64,000 nucleotides of DNA from Liolophura sinensis (Eukaryota; Mollusca; Polyplacophora; Chitonida; Chitonidae): the NCBI RefSeq assembly GCF_032854445.1, contig NC_088300.1, positions 7,812,001 to 7,876,000 of the forward strand. Reading direction: 5' to 3'. The notes under the pieces are model-generated. The model was not told the DNA's origin. It searched no databases and saw only the letters and a list, made by a program, of their open reading frames with translations. The translations under genes were made by a program, and so were the position numbers. This document shows, in pieces, positions 24,585 through 37,600 of this stretch (the first letter of the stretch is position 1; every line of letters starts with the position of its first letter).

Positions 24585-25213
24585 GCGGGCTTGACAAACT
24601 GGACGAAATCACGAGGAAACGCTATTGGTGTACAAAACGTGGCAGGTGAACTGTCGTGAGTGGGCTTCCTTTTCCTGACAAACTGAACGAAATCACGAGG
24701 AAATGCTATTGGTGTACAAACTGTTACGTGGCAGATGAACTGTGGTGAGTGGGCTTCCTTGTCCTGACAAACTGAACGAAATCACGAGGAAATGCTATTG
24801 GTGTACAAACTGTTACGTGGCAGATGAACTGTCGTGAGTGGGCTTCCTTTTCCTGACAAACTGAACGAAATCACGAGGAGATGCTATTGGTGTACAAACT
24901 GTTACATGGCAGATGAACTGTGGTGAGTGGGCTTCCTTGTCCTGACAAACTGAACGAAATCACGAGGAAATGCTATTGGTGTACAAACTGTTACGTGGCA
25001 GATGAACTGTGGTGAGTGGGCTTCCTTGTCCTGACAAACTGAACAAAATCACGAGGAAATGCTATTGGTGTACAAACTGTTACGTGGCAGATGAACTGTG
25101 GTGAGTGGGCTTCCTTGTCCTGACAAACTGAACGAAATCACGAGGAAATGCTATTGGTGTACTAACTGTTACGTGGCAGATGAACTGTGGTGAGCGGGCT
25201 TCCTTGTCCTGAC
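24585..25213. repeat. 89-bp tandem satellite, about 7 copies
   Basis: GCTATTGGTGTAC begins at 24621, 24705, 24794, 24883, 24972, 25061 and 25150. The step is 89 bp throughout except the first (84 bp, where TGTTACG is lacking). Each unit contains AACGAAATCACGAGGAAATG and GTGAGTGGGCTTCCTT. Copies differ at a handful of sites. Confidence 0.95.
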
Positions 25214-25215
25214 GA

Positions 25216-28200
25216 ATTACTGAACAAATAATAAGCGAAGTATCCCAATCGCAGTTCAGCCCGCCAACCTGTGAAATAAAAGTTTAAGTTAAATTCCCAA
25301 AGGCCAGCCTAATAAAAATAATTAGCTTCACAATCTCTAAAAATTACACATATAGCCCTTTGTATCTGTATTGGAAGATAGTTACCTGAAAGTACATATA
25401 GCCAGCAAAATCACGAGAAAGTGCTTAAGTGATATTCACATTGAATTAACATTACTCGCGCAAATATAATTAATTTAAGTGTATACATCATTTCCTATAT
25501 TCACATACGGACTTTTGTTGATGATCTAGTTTTGATATAGAATGAACTGTATGTATACATGAGTGTTGGGGAAAAACGGAATATGGCTTTGGACATACGC
25601 AAGAAATGAGCCCTTGAGCTGTACAGTTGAATCTTAGATTTGTCGAAGAAACGTGGTTTATAGTTCTCTTCTGGTGCCTATATACATATATATCCTCCAA
25701 GAAATCTCCCGTTATACCCCGTTCCCCCGATGACGGATTGTATTTTTGTCGACCGAGCGGATTAATCCGTTCTTGATTACGGATTAATCCTTTACAAGGA
25801 ACGAATTAATCCGTTGCATGGAGGATTTTTGAGGGCCGTCCTATATTAAGACAACAAAACAGCTGGAATGAGATGCAGTCAATGAAGTGAATATATGATT
25901 GAAAAGTAAATGTATCAGCACTAAATATCAAAACTTCTGCAAGGACTGATATATGAGTCTGAATTACAAACACATCTCGTCCGATTTTTCTTTAAATGAA
26001 CGTGAATCGATATGTTTATACATCTGCTCCCTTTCCAGATGCATTGATCATATGTCATATAACCCTATATTGTGTCAATCAGAAGTTAACAATCGCAATC
26101 GTAAGAGTCTCCGTTAAGAGCCTCAAATATAAACCTGAATGTACATGGAAATTCAAAATGTGTATGGTTAGAATTTCCTATAAATCGGATGCCCATACTC
26201 AGTGATCAGAAAAACGCACACACACGCATGTATGAGTTCTAACGTGATGCATGTTGTACTTTCTCCATAGCGCATATATACAGACATTAATAACATGCAC
26301 AGTTAAACCCCGCTTCGGGGCCCTTCAGTTGCAAGAACAAACACATGTGCACGTTTGTGTAAAAGTTGTAAAATATTCCTGAACAAATATTCCGTCTTAT
26401 ATAGCCTTGACTTCAAAATTTGCAATTTTTCCCTGAAACCCCCTTTAGATCCTCTATGCCATTTTACCTGCTGATGTCCACAAAATGCCCATGGGAACAA
26501 TTTTTTCAGCTTTGAAACCTAAAGTCAACAGGAAAATGAAATGCTTCTGCTTGACATAGTAACATGTTCTGTTGGTAAATTCCCGGAATGTTCGTTCACA
26601 ATACTTTACATGAGAGACATAATTTCCCTATATATAAAAGGGGCCCCATATAGATGGCTGTATTTAAAGTTACACGATGTTTGCTGTAAACTGTGACAAA
26701 CTAATATCTCTTTTAAAATAACATAATTGATGTAACTTCTCTCAGAAAATACAACAGCAACAACACTTTAATGACAAGTATAGACAAGTGTGCATAAAGC
26801 GATGATATAGTTAAACCGTTACACTTCTTTCGCCTAGGGAAACCCCAGAAGAGCCCTGGGAAACCCGACGAGTTGGGGATTCCCCAATAATGAGGTTCAC
26901 TTGGGGGGTTTCAAACACAGAGTCTAAAAACTGTTCACTCCTCGAATTTTACTGTAATACACAGTTCTGAATAGTTATACATCATATAGTATACACTCCC
27001 GGTAAATGTTAGTCTGAGCTGGCTGTACAGAAGGCGTGACTATAAGGGCTTCCAAAAAGGCTGATATAGAATCCCCTATACATAATGATATTGATGAATA
27101 AATGTTCCTTTCAGTTTTGTGGAAAAGACAGAAAGAGGAAATAACAAGTTTGCTCAACTTTTTTCGACAGGAGGAAGTAACGGTTGACAGAATGTAACGA
27201 GAAATTATTCACTCCCACTCAGCGTCGGAGTGAAGTCGAACTCTGTGTAGCCATTTGAGCTTATATTATTTCCTGTACATTCAGTTTATGATGAAAATGT
27301 GTTTATACCTTTAATGAAGCTAACACTGGGGAGTCAACGGGTGATATGTGAAATACAGCGGAAAGTACCTGTAGAGCAAAATTTATACAGTCAAGTCCCA
27401 AAATCTGGGGCGTATTTAATCGATGTTCGATGTTCCGACTGTACTCATGAACATGTTAATTCTTATCTTTCATTAAAACAATAGGTATATGCACTACACT
27501 AGCTAATCACATGTCGTCTTATGCTCGAGGTAAAAATTCCGCCTACGTCGTATTGATGTTTATTTCAGCATGCACTGGAGGTGCCGCCAACAGTGGCATA
27601 GGCCCTGCGGTCGAGGAATTGAACATGCAGCATAAGTGTATACTATTTCCCTGTCGTATATCCCCTAAATATTCTTAACATTTTATGCCTATTTTCTGGT
27701 TCACGGAAGCTAAAATCCGTGGGTAACTGGGAGAGACCAGGTGTGGCTTCACTATGGACTGTGGCTGGAGTGGGGACGCTGCCCCGGGGATCTATACAAA
27801 GAGCATGGCTTAACCGCCTTAAATCAGCCATGGTAACATCTGTCGCCCGACGGAGAACTACTTTTTAGCGTATGGATAAGTAGTGCTAAAGTATCTGACG
27901 TCACATATGTGGCCGCGCTACATGAGATTTGGTGCCTAGACGCGGATTGGTACACTGCGGGTGTCAGGTTGAAGAATGTGCTATTTTTTTTCCCAAGCAG
28001 AAATGATGGCTGTCTGATTGGTTTAAATAAACAAATTTATTGATACCGTTTATGACTCCGTGGATTAATTATTCTGTCTGCAACTTCACCCACAACACAC
28101 ACTACCCTCTTTAACACCTTATACAATGGACATATTTATTATTTATGTCAAATGTTCTGTATATCACCCATGTCATGAGAGGAACCGACACACGTCTTTC

Positions 28201-28379
28201 TTTGATTACTTCACCACATATATTGGTTTATCAGATCAATATGGCTTAAAAATTTAATTACAATACTTTTTAAAATCAAGGCTTTTTTATAGGCAAACAA
28301 CCCATGTGACCCAACAGAGCATTTCAAGAGGTTCAATTTGATACCCTGGATGCCATGGGTGTTCGATGACCATCACTTG
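25216..28379. other. intergenic DNA between satellite and MTA, no gene recognised
   Basis: 3.2 kb with short frames only. Visible items are a cluster of GGATTAATCC palindromes (25759-25812), a small hairpin CCCCGCTTCGGGG near 26309-26321, a CCCC/GGGG-rich patch near 26830-26915 and a perfect CRE TGACGTCA at 27896-27903. A minus-strand frame at 27643-27831 looks protein-like in composition but has no recognisable domain. Confidence 0.45.
25759..25812. promoter_or_regulatory. cluster of three TAATCC palindromic sites
   Basis: GGATTAATCC occurs at 25759-25768 and 25781-25790, and GAATTAATCC at 25803-25812, with steps of 22 bp. TAATCC is the core bound by K50 homeodomains (Otx, Gsc, Pitx), and the palindrome holds it on both strands. 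Function is inferred from the motif only. Confidence 0.35.
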
Positions 28380-28601
28380 TGTGTGTGATAAAGTGAAAAC
28401 CGACAGTTACCGAAGGACGGATGACGTCACATGAAAGAGGAGGAAGACAGTGTTAGGCCGGAGGAATGGCGACTCCATGATCTGTCGTTGGGGGGGTGAA
28501 CGGATCGTACGAAGACACTGGTCTACCTTCCACAATCGCATGGGAGTACTTTATTCAACTGTCTAAGACTGTCCTCAAGACAATCGACACAAAAACCGAG
28601 C
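28380..28601 (+). promoter_or_regulatory. MTA promoter and 5' UTR region
   Basis: A perfect CRE TGACGTCA lies at 28422-28429, 173 bp before the start codon. The start itself sits in ATGGCGGCG, a YY1-like word. There is no TATA box near a plausible start, in keeping with a housekeeping promoter. The transcription start is not visible. Confidence 0.45.
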
Positions 28602-31600
28602 ATGGCGGCGAACATGTACCGAGTCGGAGGTAAGTAATTTTTGTGTGGTTTTTGAGCGTGAGAGCATGGACGGTCCCTCTGAACCACCGCCCCAGGATAC
28701 GGGGGATCCGTCTCAGATTTGGTTTTATTGTTCAGAAGAAATATTCCTTATGGAAGAAACGATGTCTTTTTTATATTAGAAGTATTTAGGCTCAGTGAAC
28801 CTAGAGAAATAGATCAGTATTTTATCGTAAAAACTTTCCGAATTAATGTCTTCTGGACGGGGGGACCGTAGTGTGTGAGGTGTGATCAGGTCGCGATGAA
28901 TTCACATTTTTCACATAACTAATCCAAGATATGGGACGATTCTATAGTATTGTGGGTTAGAAATGATCAGATTTATGAGTTTGTGAGTTTTGAGAAGTAT
29001 GTAAGGCGATTTTCGCTCCCTGAGAGTTAGTTACGATTTTGGAACTACTTTTTGTTGGTGCCTGTGCGGTGGACTGCGTCTGTACATTTCACACAAAGAC
29101 CTTTTTTGTTGTTCTTTCCCCAGACTATGTATACTTCGAAACATCGTCAACAACTCCATTTCAAATTCGTCGAATCGAGGAGCTCAATAAGGTATGTTAA
29201 ATAAAGTCTCTTGCATGTAATCCATTTTTGGTTGACAAATTTTTAGGGGTAAATTTGATGACCCCGTGAGATCGAAGACCCGCTCGGGTGTACATTTCAA
29301 GTATATTGTTAATGTTATTCTAATGACGGCCCGTCTGTATCAGAAGTTTTATTATCGAATTTACTCCACAGACTCCGAGTGGAAATGTCGAAGCAAAAGT
29401 TATGTGTTTCTACAGACGGAGGGACATTTCAAGTTCACTGATAATGTTGGCTGACCGACATCAACGTGAGTATGCGCTTTAATTTCATACGCTGTGGTCC
29501 TGTCCTTGGAGGGGTGCGTATACAAAGGTGCGATTCCAACTCCATGCATCTAAAATGGCGTCTTGATTGGTGTTTGAAGAGTGGCTGACATGTTGGCTTA
29601 CGACCCACTCAAGCCGTATCTCAAAATGAAAAAAGTACATCGAAAAGTCACTTGAAAGGCAAAATTGCAGGAAAATAAAAGTTGTCTGCTAGAGATGAAA
29701 ATAGTCCGGCAATGTAAGGCTTGAGTTGATTGGAGGAAGAGTAGTTCATTCACGTAGCCTGTGTGTGTTACAACCATAGTAAAAGCCATGTGCTTCTATA
29801 GTAGAGGCTTTCTGAAGTTGTAAACACGCTCATTCTCCCCTTCACATAATCGGAAATAAACACAGACTCTTGTAATATATTTCCACCATAGTAACAGTTT
29901 AAGGAGAAACCAAAATACACTCGTGCGATAGTGTTACTCATGTTCTCAATATGTGCAGTTTGTCAGTTTTTTGGGTATTTCATGTTTTCAACACTGTTTT
30001 GTTTTAATAAATATTCTAATTTTGATCCCTGTTATTCTGACCTTACGGGTTGTAATACTTTAACACTAAGGTGTTAATATGACAGATGCTTTCTTCTGCC
30101 TTTTGTCTTAGATGTTGTATCAGCAGGTAAATATGGATGTGCACATATATATATATATATATATGTAAGTAAAATTTAAATTTTATGAGTTCATTAAATG
30201 CTATATATGTGATGATCGTAAATCTAAACTCCTGGCGGACTCCAAGGTTACATGCCTTGTCTGTGTGTCCTTGGCTTTGTGGACTTATAGCTCAGATTCC
30301 AAAAATATAGGTACACCTCCAGAAAATGGGTAATTTGTGGACATTCTCTCACTTCACAAAGAGATTGTGATTTTCTTCGTTTATGCTACCAACATTGCAA
30401 ACTTGAAATGGTTATGAAAAAATAGCAATTTTAACTATCTTCTTGAATTTTTTTACTGTTTATTTTTTTTTTTGGTTATTTTTTTTCCAAATGTTATATT
30501 TATTTTTTTCTGATCTTGTACATATATAGCCTACATATATATGCATAAACAACAATTCTGAGACACTGTTCATGTATAAGCTTACATTGCTGTGCACATA
30601 CATGTATGGTTTTCAGTTTATGCACACATAGTTGATGTCTTTCCACATGATAACATTGTATTATCTCCATTCATTATCATTTATTTTCTGGAGATTACAA
30701 ACATTCCAACATAGAAAAAACGCACGTCTGCATATTAGTTACTTTCTGCTTGACAATTTTTAACTTGACTTGTGATTTATACAATGTGGGGTTTAGTGAG
30801 GTTGTGTGTAGGGTGGCTAATTTGCTGATATTTTACTCTTTAAAATGTGTGTTCTCTTCAGTACTTTTTTTGTATGCCCTGCAATACTTGGAATAGTCCC
30901 ATTTCTCTTTCCTGTTCATACATACATGTACTTTTTTACTTGGTAAATAAGTTACTGATTCCTTCAAGACAGTGAGCTATTTAAAATTGATGTAATCATT
31001 TCTATGATTTATGTTGAGTTTTGTACTAAAACCACACCCATGTTTTATCCACATTGTGTTGGTTGAATGTTGAAAAAGCTCACAGCTAAAACCCCGGATT
31101 GTTTTAAAGATCTAGTACCTGAAGAAAAAGGCTTTCGTTAGTGACAAATGTTTGCATTTTGGACAGCTGTGTGCTCATACATGTATATTCAGTGAATCCA
31201 GTGCATTTATGGATAGATCTCAAGAATCTAAGCCAATAACACAATATCACACCTCTCCTAAATTTGTTTTTGAATAGAACTGTTTGGTACTGCTATATCA
31301 TGACATTGTTGCCCCTACATGATGAAAGTGGTAGCATGCTGTGATTATCAGGCTCATGACCAATAGGGTCACCAGTTCAATTCCAGCTCTTGCTGCTTGG
31401 GCTGCAGTTTTGTGAGCTGGGCACTCAGGTTTTTTGCACCCATAAACCTGACAGCAACATAGAAGTTCAATATTCTTGAGTATGGTAATAAACACCAATC
31501 AAATAGCTAAATATATTCTGACTGTGTGATTCTAGTTCTGGCTAAGAAAGTTATAAAGAATGCAGTTTTCACCTCTACTTTGGCATCTTTACCTATTGTC

Positions 31601-34600
31601 ATCAAACTACAGATCTGTATGTTTATCGATGCAGAGAGATTTTGCAAACAAATTCAGATCTGATTGATTTAGAATTTTTGATTATCCCCAATGTTTTGAT
31701 TATTCCAGCTTCATAATTCACACAAAATATGTTTAGGCTTTTGTATGAAATAAACAAGCCATGTTGCTAGTTTTATGTTACCTTTGGTTAGTCTTGATTT
31801 CATTACTACTAACACCTATAAGTTTACATATATATGCATCTAGTACAAGGGTTTTGTATTTCAAATGACTGTGAAATTAACAGTGTACTAAAATGCCAGG
31901 AATAGTTCTCCATCAAGCACACTGGTTATACGCAGCTGTATGAAGGACATGTATTTCATGGTGTCTAAATTGTAAACAAAGTTTGTTGGATGTTACATGT
32001 ACCGGCATGTTCGAAATTGGTTCTCATCAGTAGTTGTTGTGTTATAAGTGTCAAAACTATAGCCAACCGTTTGATTCAGCTTTGGGACATGCTTTTATAT
32101 CTATTTCACGCTATTAGTATCAAGTCTGTTGCCGACATGTGCCTGTAATAAAGGGAGCTTGGTTTAGAAATATGCAGTAGATTTCATGTTAGCTTGTTCA
32201 TAGGAACCCATTAAGCTTTGTGTTGAATTTGAGGTTTGAGGTTTTTTTTTTTTTTTTTTTTTTGCTTTTGAAAGGGGGAGTTTAATGATGGTTTACGATG
32301 ATGTCATGTATGCAAATGCTAGGGCTAATTTTGTAACAAGACAGCTAGGGATAATCGATTCATTCTTACATGTAGTATGGTATGAAGCAACAGTGCCATA
32401 AATAATCTTGATTAGATCATGTCAAAAATCATTTACTTTTGGCATCATGTAGTTTGTGTAACATGACTAAAAAGAGCATAGAAGTACTGAAATCAAAATG
32501 AAATAGTTTTCGACGCTATTCAATATATTTTGATTTACCATGGAAGGTAAAAATTCAAAGCATAAGTCAAGAACTTAATGCCAATATGGTGAGGATAAAG
32601 GTATAGTTGAAAGATACTTAGTAAATGTCACATTTTTTAAAAATTCTTTTGTTATGGAATAATTATAGGGCAAGCGATCTTTATGACAATGGGACAAAAG
32701 AAAAAGATGAGTTTTGTTCTCTTACCAGCTGATGTTATTCCTTAAGGATCTAAGGCCCTAGCACACGCTGCTTTAGAAACTGAAATCAGTGAAGCTTTGA
32801 AGGCTACCCTTCTCTGTGGGCTAAAGTAATACGTAGATGTATCTCCTGTGACCTTACAGCTGTCAGGAGCAATGTAAAGAAATCCTATTAAATGTTATTG
32901 TATATTAGCTGTATGGTGTGTCTTCTAACCCCAAGTGTGTTGTACAATGTATCACATCAACAAATGTGCAGAATATGCTCCATGGGATACAGGTTTATTG
33001 TTCTTAAAAAATACTCCCCTGTTTATATTAACATGTCATTCTTCGTCAACATAGAAAGGTTTTACATTTCTCTTTCTAATCCTCTAATCTGGCACGCTAT
33101 ACCAAGTGAGTTAAAGCAGTCAGTTTATATGGATGAGGTTAACTGTTGTTGTACATTGTGCGTGTAAAACTTGTATCAAAACTTCAGAAGGTGTATTTGC
33201 AGCCTCCTTGTTTTGGACTTTTCCCTCCCAGTAAACATATAATCAGTTTTGTTGGTTATTCTATCTTGAATTCTGTTCAACTCTCACATGTATTGTTCAT
33301 GGGTCTTGTTTGACCAGACCCCTTTGTGAAGTCTTGACCATCATACCTGGCCACATGCTTGAGAAACCTCTTTCACCTGTTAAATCTGAATTGCTTCAAT
33401 CAGGAATTACTGCTAGATTTTTAAAAGCACTCTGTGATATTGGTGAAGTACTAAGGGATCAGAATTGAAATACTCACCTCACAGCAATGCCCCCATCGAA
33501 CCGTACATAAATTCAGGGCCAGACTAAACTGAAGTTTCACAATTTTAAAAAAACTTTAGATATTTACCATGTAGTGTCATTAGGAAATTACAGCGGTTTT
33601 CTATATCTTTACAAATGTAGGTGTTCGTACATATTATGTGTGTATATTTATCTCATCTGGTATACTTGTATATGCCTTTAAATACAAGACAAATACATGT
33701 ACTTTCAAAAACAGATGCATTTGTTGCATGTTTACTTAAAGCTTATTCTATTATTCTGATGTACTGGGTTCACAGAATGAAAGGAACAGTGACACTGTAG
33801 AGCAATAGTTTAGCAATAGTTTACGATTAGGGTGCAGAGGCTGTTACGGTTTAGTGGCTCAGTTTAGCATGTGTCAAGGTTAGCAGATTAGTGGCTATCT
33901 TCAAAAAGTTTCATCTCCATGGATATCCTGCATTACATCCTGACCTAGGATATTAACTAGCATTTGGAAATTAGGAAATGTAATGGTTTTGTGTGTTCAG
34001 AATGCAGTGGAAGGAATGACCTGTGTATTTAAGCAGTGCTGCCCTGTGAAAAAGCCACAAAATTTGTTGACACGACCGGTTTAATTTGCACCATTGTTAT
34101 GAGTGTAAAAAAAAAAGCTAGCTCTGACTATTTATATTTGCACATTACAGAACAAACTGAATGACTGGGCAGAAAAAGTGCATCCATCTGCAGAACTGTG
34201 CAGCCAACCTCAACACGATTGCAGCTCACTTGATGTGAGAAGTGTTTAGTATTGACCTCCCTCTCTGATCAGGTTGTCACGAGGATGTATGATCTGGCGT
34301 ATTGATTAGGGTCCTGCTTCGTTAGCACATTTACCAAGGCAGAACTGGGCCCCTGCTGCATCACACACACACACATCCACACACGCGGGAGGGGGACATA
34401 AAAACATGTGTGCCATTGCTGGATGTGGCTGCACATACAGCATCATGATCCAACTGTGCCAGGTTTATCTGCAGAAGGCTGCTAAAGTAGGTCATGCGCT
34501 GCAGTCTTTGGTCCAGCTAGGGTAAACCTTGTGTGAGGGGGGCCATGTACATATACATTGTGGCAAGGGAACATAGGTGTTCATGTGTGCTGCCAGGGTC

Positions 34601-37600
34601 AGTCTACAGACTGAGGGGCTGAGTAGGCCTTCTGCCTGAGCATTTGTCCCGGGGACACCCTGCCCCACCCCACCCCACCACCACTACTACTAACACAGGC
34701 CACAACTTCTCACACTGCCACTGTGACTCATTTTTAGTTGATTTTCACCAATTTCACAGCAGTGCCTCCAGCAACATGCTAATTATCCATGCAAGACCTA
34801 ATATATTCTGGCCCGCTGGAACTACTTTCATCCAAAGCAGGAATACACAAAATAACAAATGTGCTCAGGCCAGAGGTTAAAAATAGAATATTGACTGATA
34901 AAGTCTATTGGCTGGTGGCTAGATCAGAGTGGGGCAGTTACTGGAGATCCTACAAGAGGATTACCCTAACCCTTACAATTGACCAAAACTCAATGTCTCT
35001 AATTACATGTTCATCTATGTACACCCTCTGTTGAATATGTAATTGTACTTTATCCTGTTAAATGTGGTTTTAAAAATATAAACGACACCTGTCAGTGCAT
35101 GTACATGTATATATGTAAATGGAGTGTTGAGTACTAATCAGTGGTATGCACGTGCATACCTTAATCAACCTTACTGTGAGAATGCTCACATATTCACTCA
35201 TGTATTTTGTTCACCTGACAGAAATTGTTTAATTAGAGTGTATTAGTCAAGCACTTTGTGTAGTTGTACTAATGAGGTTTTGTGGTTTGAAGTCTTTGTT
35301 TAAATCAGCTTAAATTGCCATAAACATTAGGACATGTATGGTCTCAATACATCAATCTTTTTCTCAAGTCCACAAACTCCTGAACATTTCTAGGAACTGG
35401 AGAATTTTAAGGCATAAATATGTTGAGTGGCATTGACCATGAAATTAAATCAATTAAGGAACAGATAAATGTTGACATCTCATGGTTTTCATGGTAAATA
35501 GTATTTATAGAAGGTAGAGGTCTTTAAAAGGACATAACAAGTTGCCATAACAACTTAACAGATCAAGCTTGAGATTTGAACCCAGATTACACGTACTTTA
35601 AAGTTTCGATATTACCAGCTTTCAGGCCTTTTTTTTTTCAATACAGTTTTGTATATTAGTTACAGATCAAGTTTTGGACTTCTACGTACAGTATTAACAA
35701 AGTGATGGCTAGTTTGGAGTTTTCCTGATTTTTGTTCGATATGGTTCATTGTATTGAATTAAAACTCAGTACATAGCTTCACCATGACAAGTTACAGATA
35801 CAAATTTCCATCAAAATTGTGGCCTTTTTGTATTTTGTTGTGGACATTGACATAAGGTAGCTTTTATTCTGATGACTCAAACCAGTAGGGAACATATTCC
35901 TTTTGCAATACTAGAATTATTTCTAAATTATGTGCTGATGCCATGACACAAGAAGAAAAGTTGACCAATTCATGCAATTCCATTTTATCATCAAAAGATT
36001 ACCTGTATATTTAGTTGCTCTGGCTTAAGCTAAGGTTTTGTTCTTGTTTTGTGAATACACCAGTCGCAGTTTGCTACAAATCTAAGGTTACATTAGAAAT
36101 TAAGGCTACATGGACAAAGGATTTGGAAATATCATGAAAGTTGGAACATATATATATATATATACCTATTGTTGTTTAAGACTTGATTTGCATGAATCTG
36201 TTATGTTTAGTACAAACTGGAACAGGTTCTGCCTTTTTTCCTTTCATCATAATGCTGACTGCCATTGTACAAGTGAAATATATTAGTGTTAAACACCGAA
36301 GTAATTAATAAATAACTAAAACTGATTGTGTGTGTTAAGATGTTCGTAGCATTTAATAAGGAGGATTGAAGTACCAGTACTTAAATTGCATTGGGAAACG
36401 TATCCCATGGTTACCTTTTCCTTGTAATGTGTGAAGTGCCAAGGGGAATATGTATATGTACCTGTCTGTTCTGTCTTTGTTGTCTGCCCATGTTAAAGGT
36501 CAAAGCTAACTTTCAGGAAGGCTTTGAATATCAGCCACGTATATACGTGTAGCTATGCCTATAAAAACTTGCCTAAACACAATTACTTGCCTGTGCACAA
36601 ATACTTTCTGGAAAAAAAAGTTAAAATATGGTTGATTTACAGTTTTGTGATAGTGAACGCATTCTAAGTCTGTGAAACCTGCATGTAGTGTAAATTTCAA
36701 AAGTTTTACTGTCACAGGGATATCGCTGAAATATTGCTAATACTGATTTGTCATTCATTAATTCAGTTAAAAGCCAACTGACCAATAATGACTGATGGAG
36801 TTGAAAACGTGCAAATGGATCTAAACTTCTGTAGAACAGTTGTGTATTTAGTGAAATTTATTTAGGTAAATTAAGCTTGGATTTGGAACTGGGGAGGCAT
36901 TCGTGTTAAACTTGCAGTCATATTAAATAATATAATATTTAACATTTTCGTATGAAATATTTGGACTATGTTTGAGGTTCAAATTATGTACAAAGTGTAT
37001 AACTGTGATTTTCTGAATTTTTATGGTTTTCAAGACAATATGTTGCTGAACTGTGTTTTTTTTTCCTTATTTTTGTGTTTGTGTTGTTTATTTGACAGTG
37101 GAAGATGAGGGTGATGAAGAGAAAGAAAGTGATTCATCAGACAAACAGAAGCACCAGTTAAAACACAGGGAGCTGTTCTTGTCACGGCAGGTGGAAACTC
37201 TGCCTGCCACACACATACGGGGCAAGTGTGTGGTCACCTTACTCAACGAGACAGAGTCCTACATGTCCTACCTGAACAAGGATGTAAGTAGCCATACCTC
37301 AACCTGTGGCAGTGTTGGGGAAATAAAATATATGGCCATGAAAGAAAAGTTGTGGTGGACGTAGTGTTTTAAATGATGAACTGGTACACTTTACCTTGTC
37401 ATGCCTAATAGCACCATTTCCATAATCTTCACAGCCCCATTCTTGAGGATTATCAATTTCGAAATGTGTTTGATTTGTCAGTTATGAGCATTGAATATCA
37501 GGTCTTCCTTTATTTAATTTATTTTATAGTTGCAGAGGTGTATTACTTTATCAGGCTAGTTATAAGTTTTCCATCTTGAAAAAATATTGATATGCCATTC

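Noticed and set aside
27643-27831. 62-residue minus-strand frame upstream of MTA
   Set aside because: Composition is protein-like but no domain is seen and no downstream exon was found; it may be a repeat.
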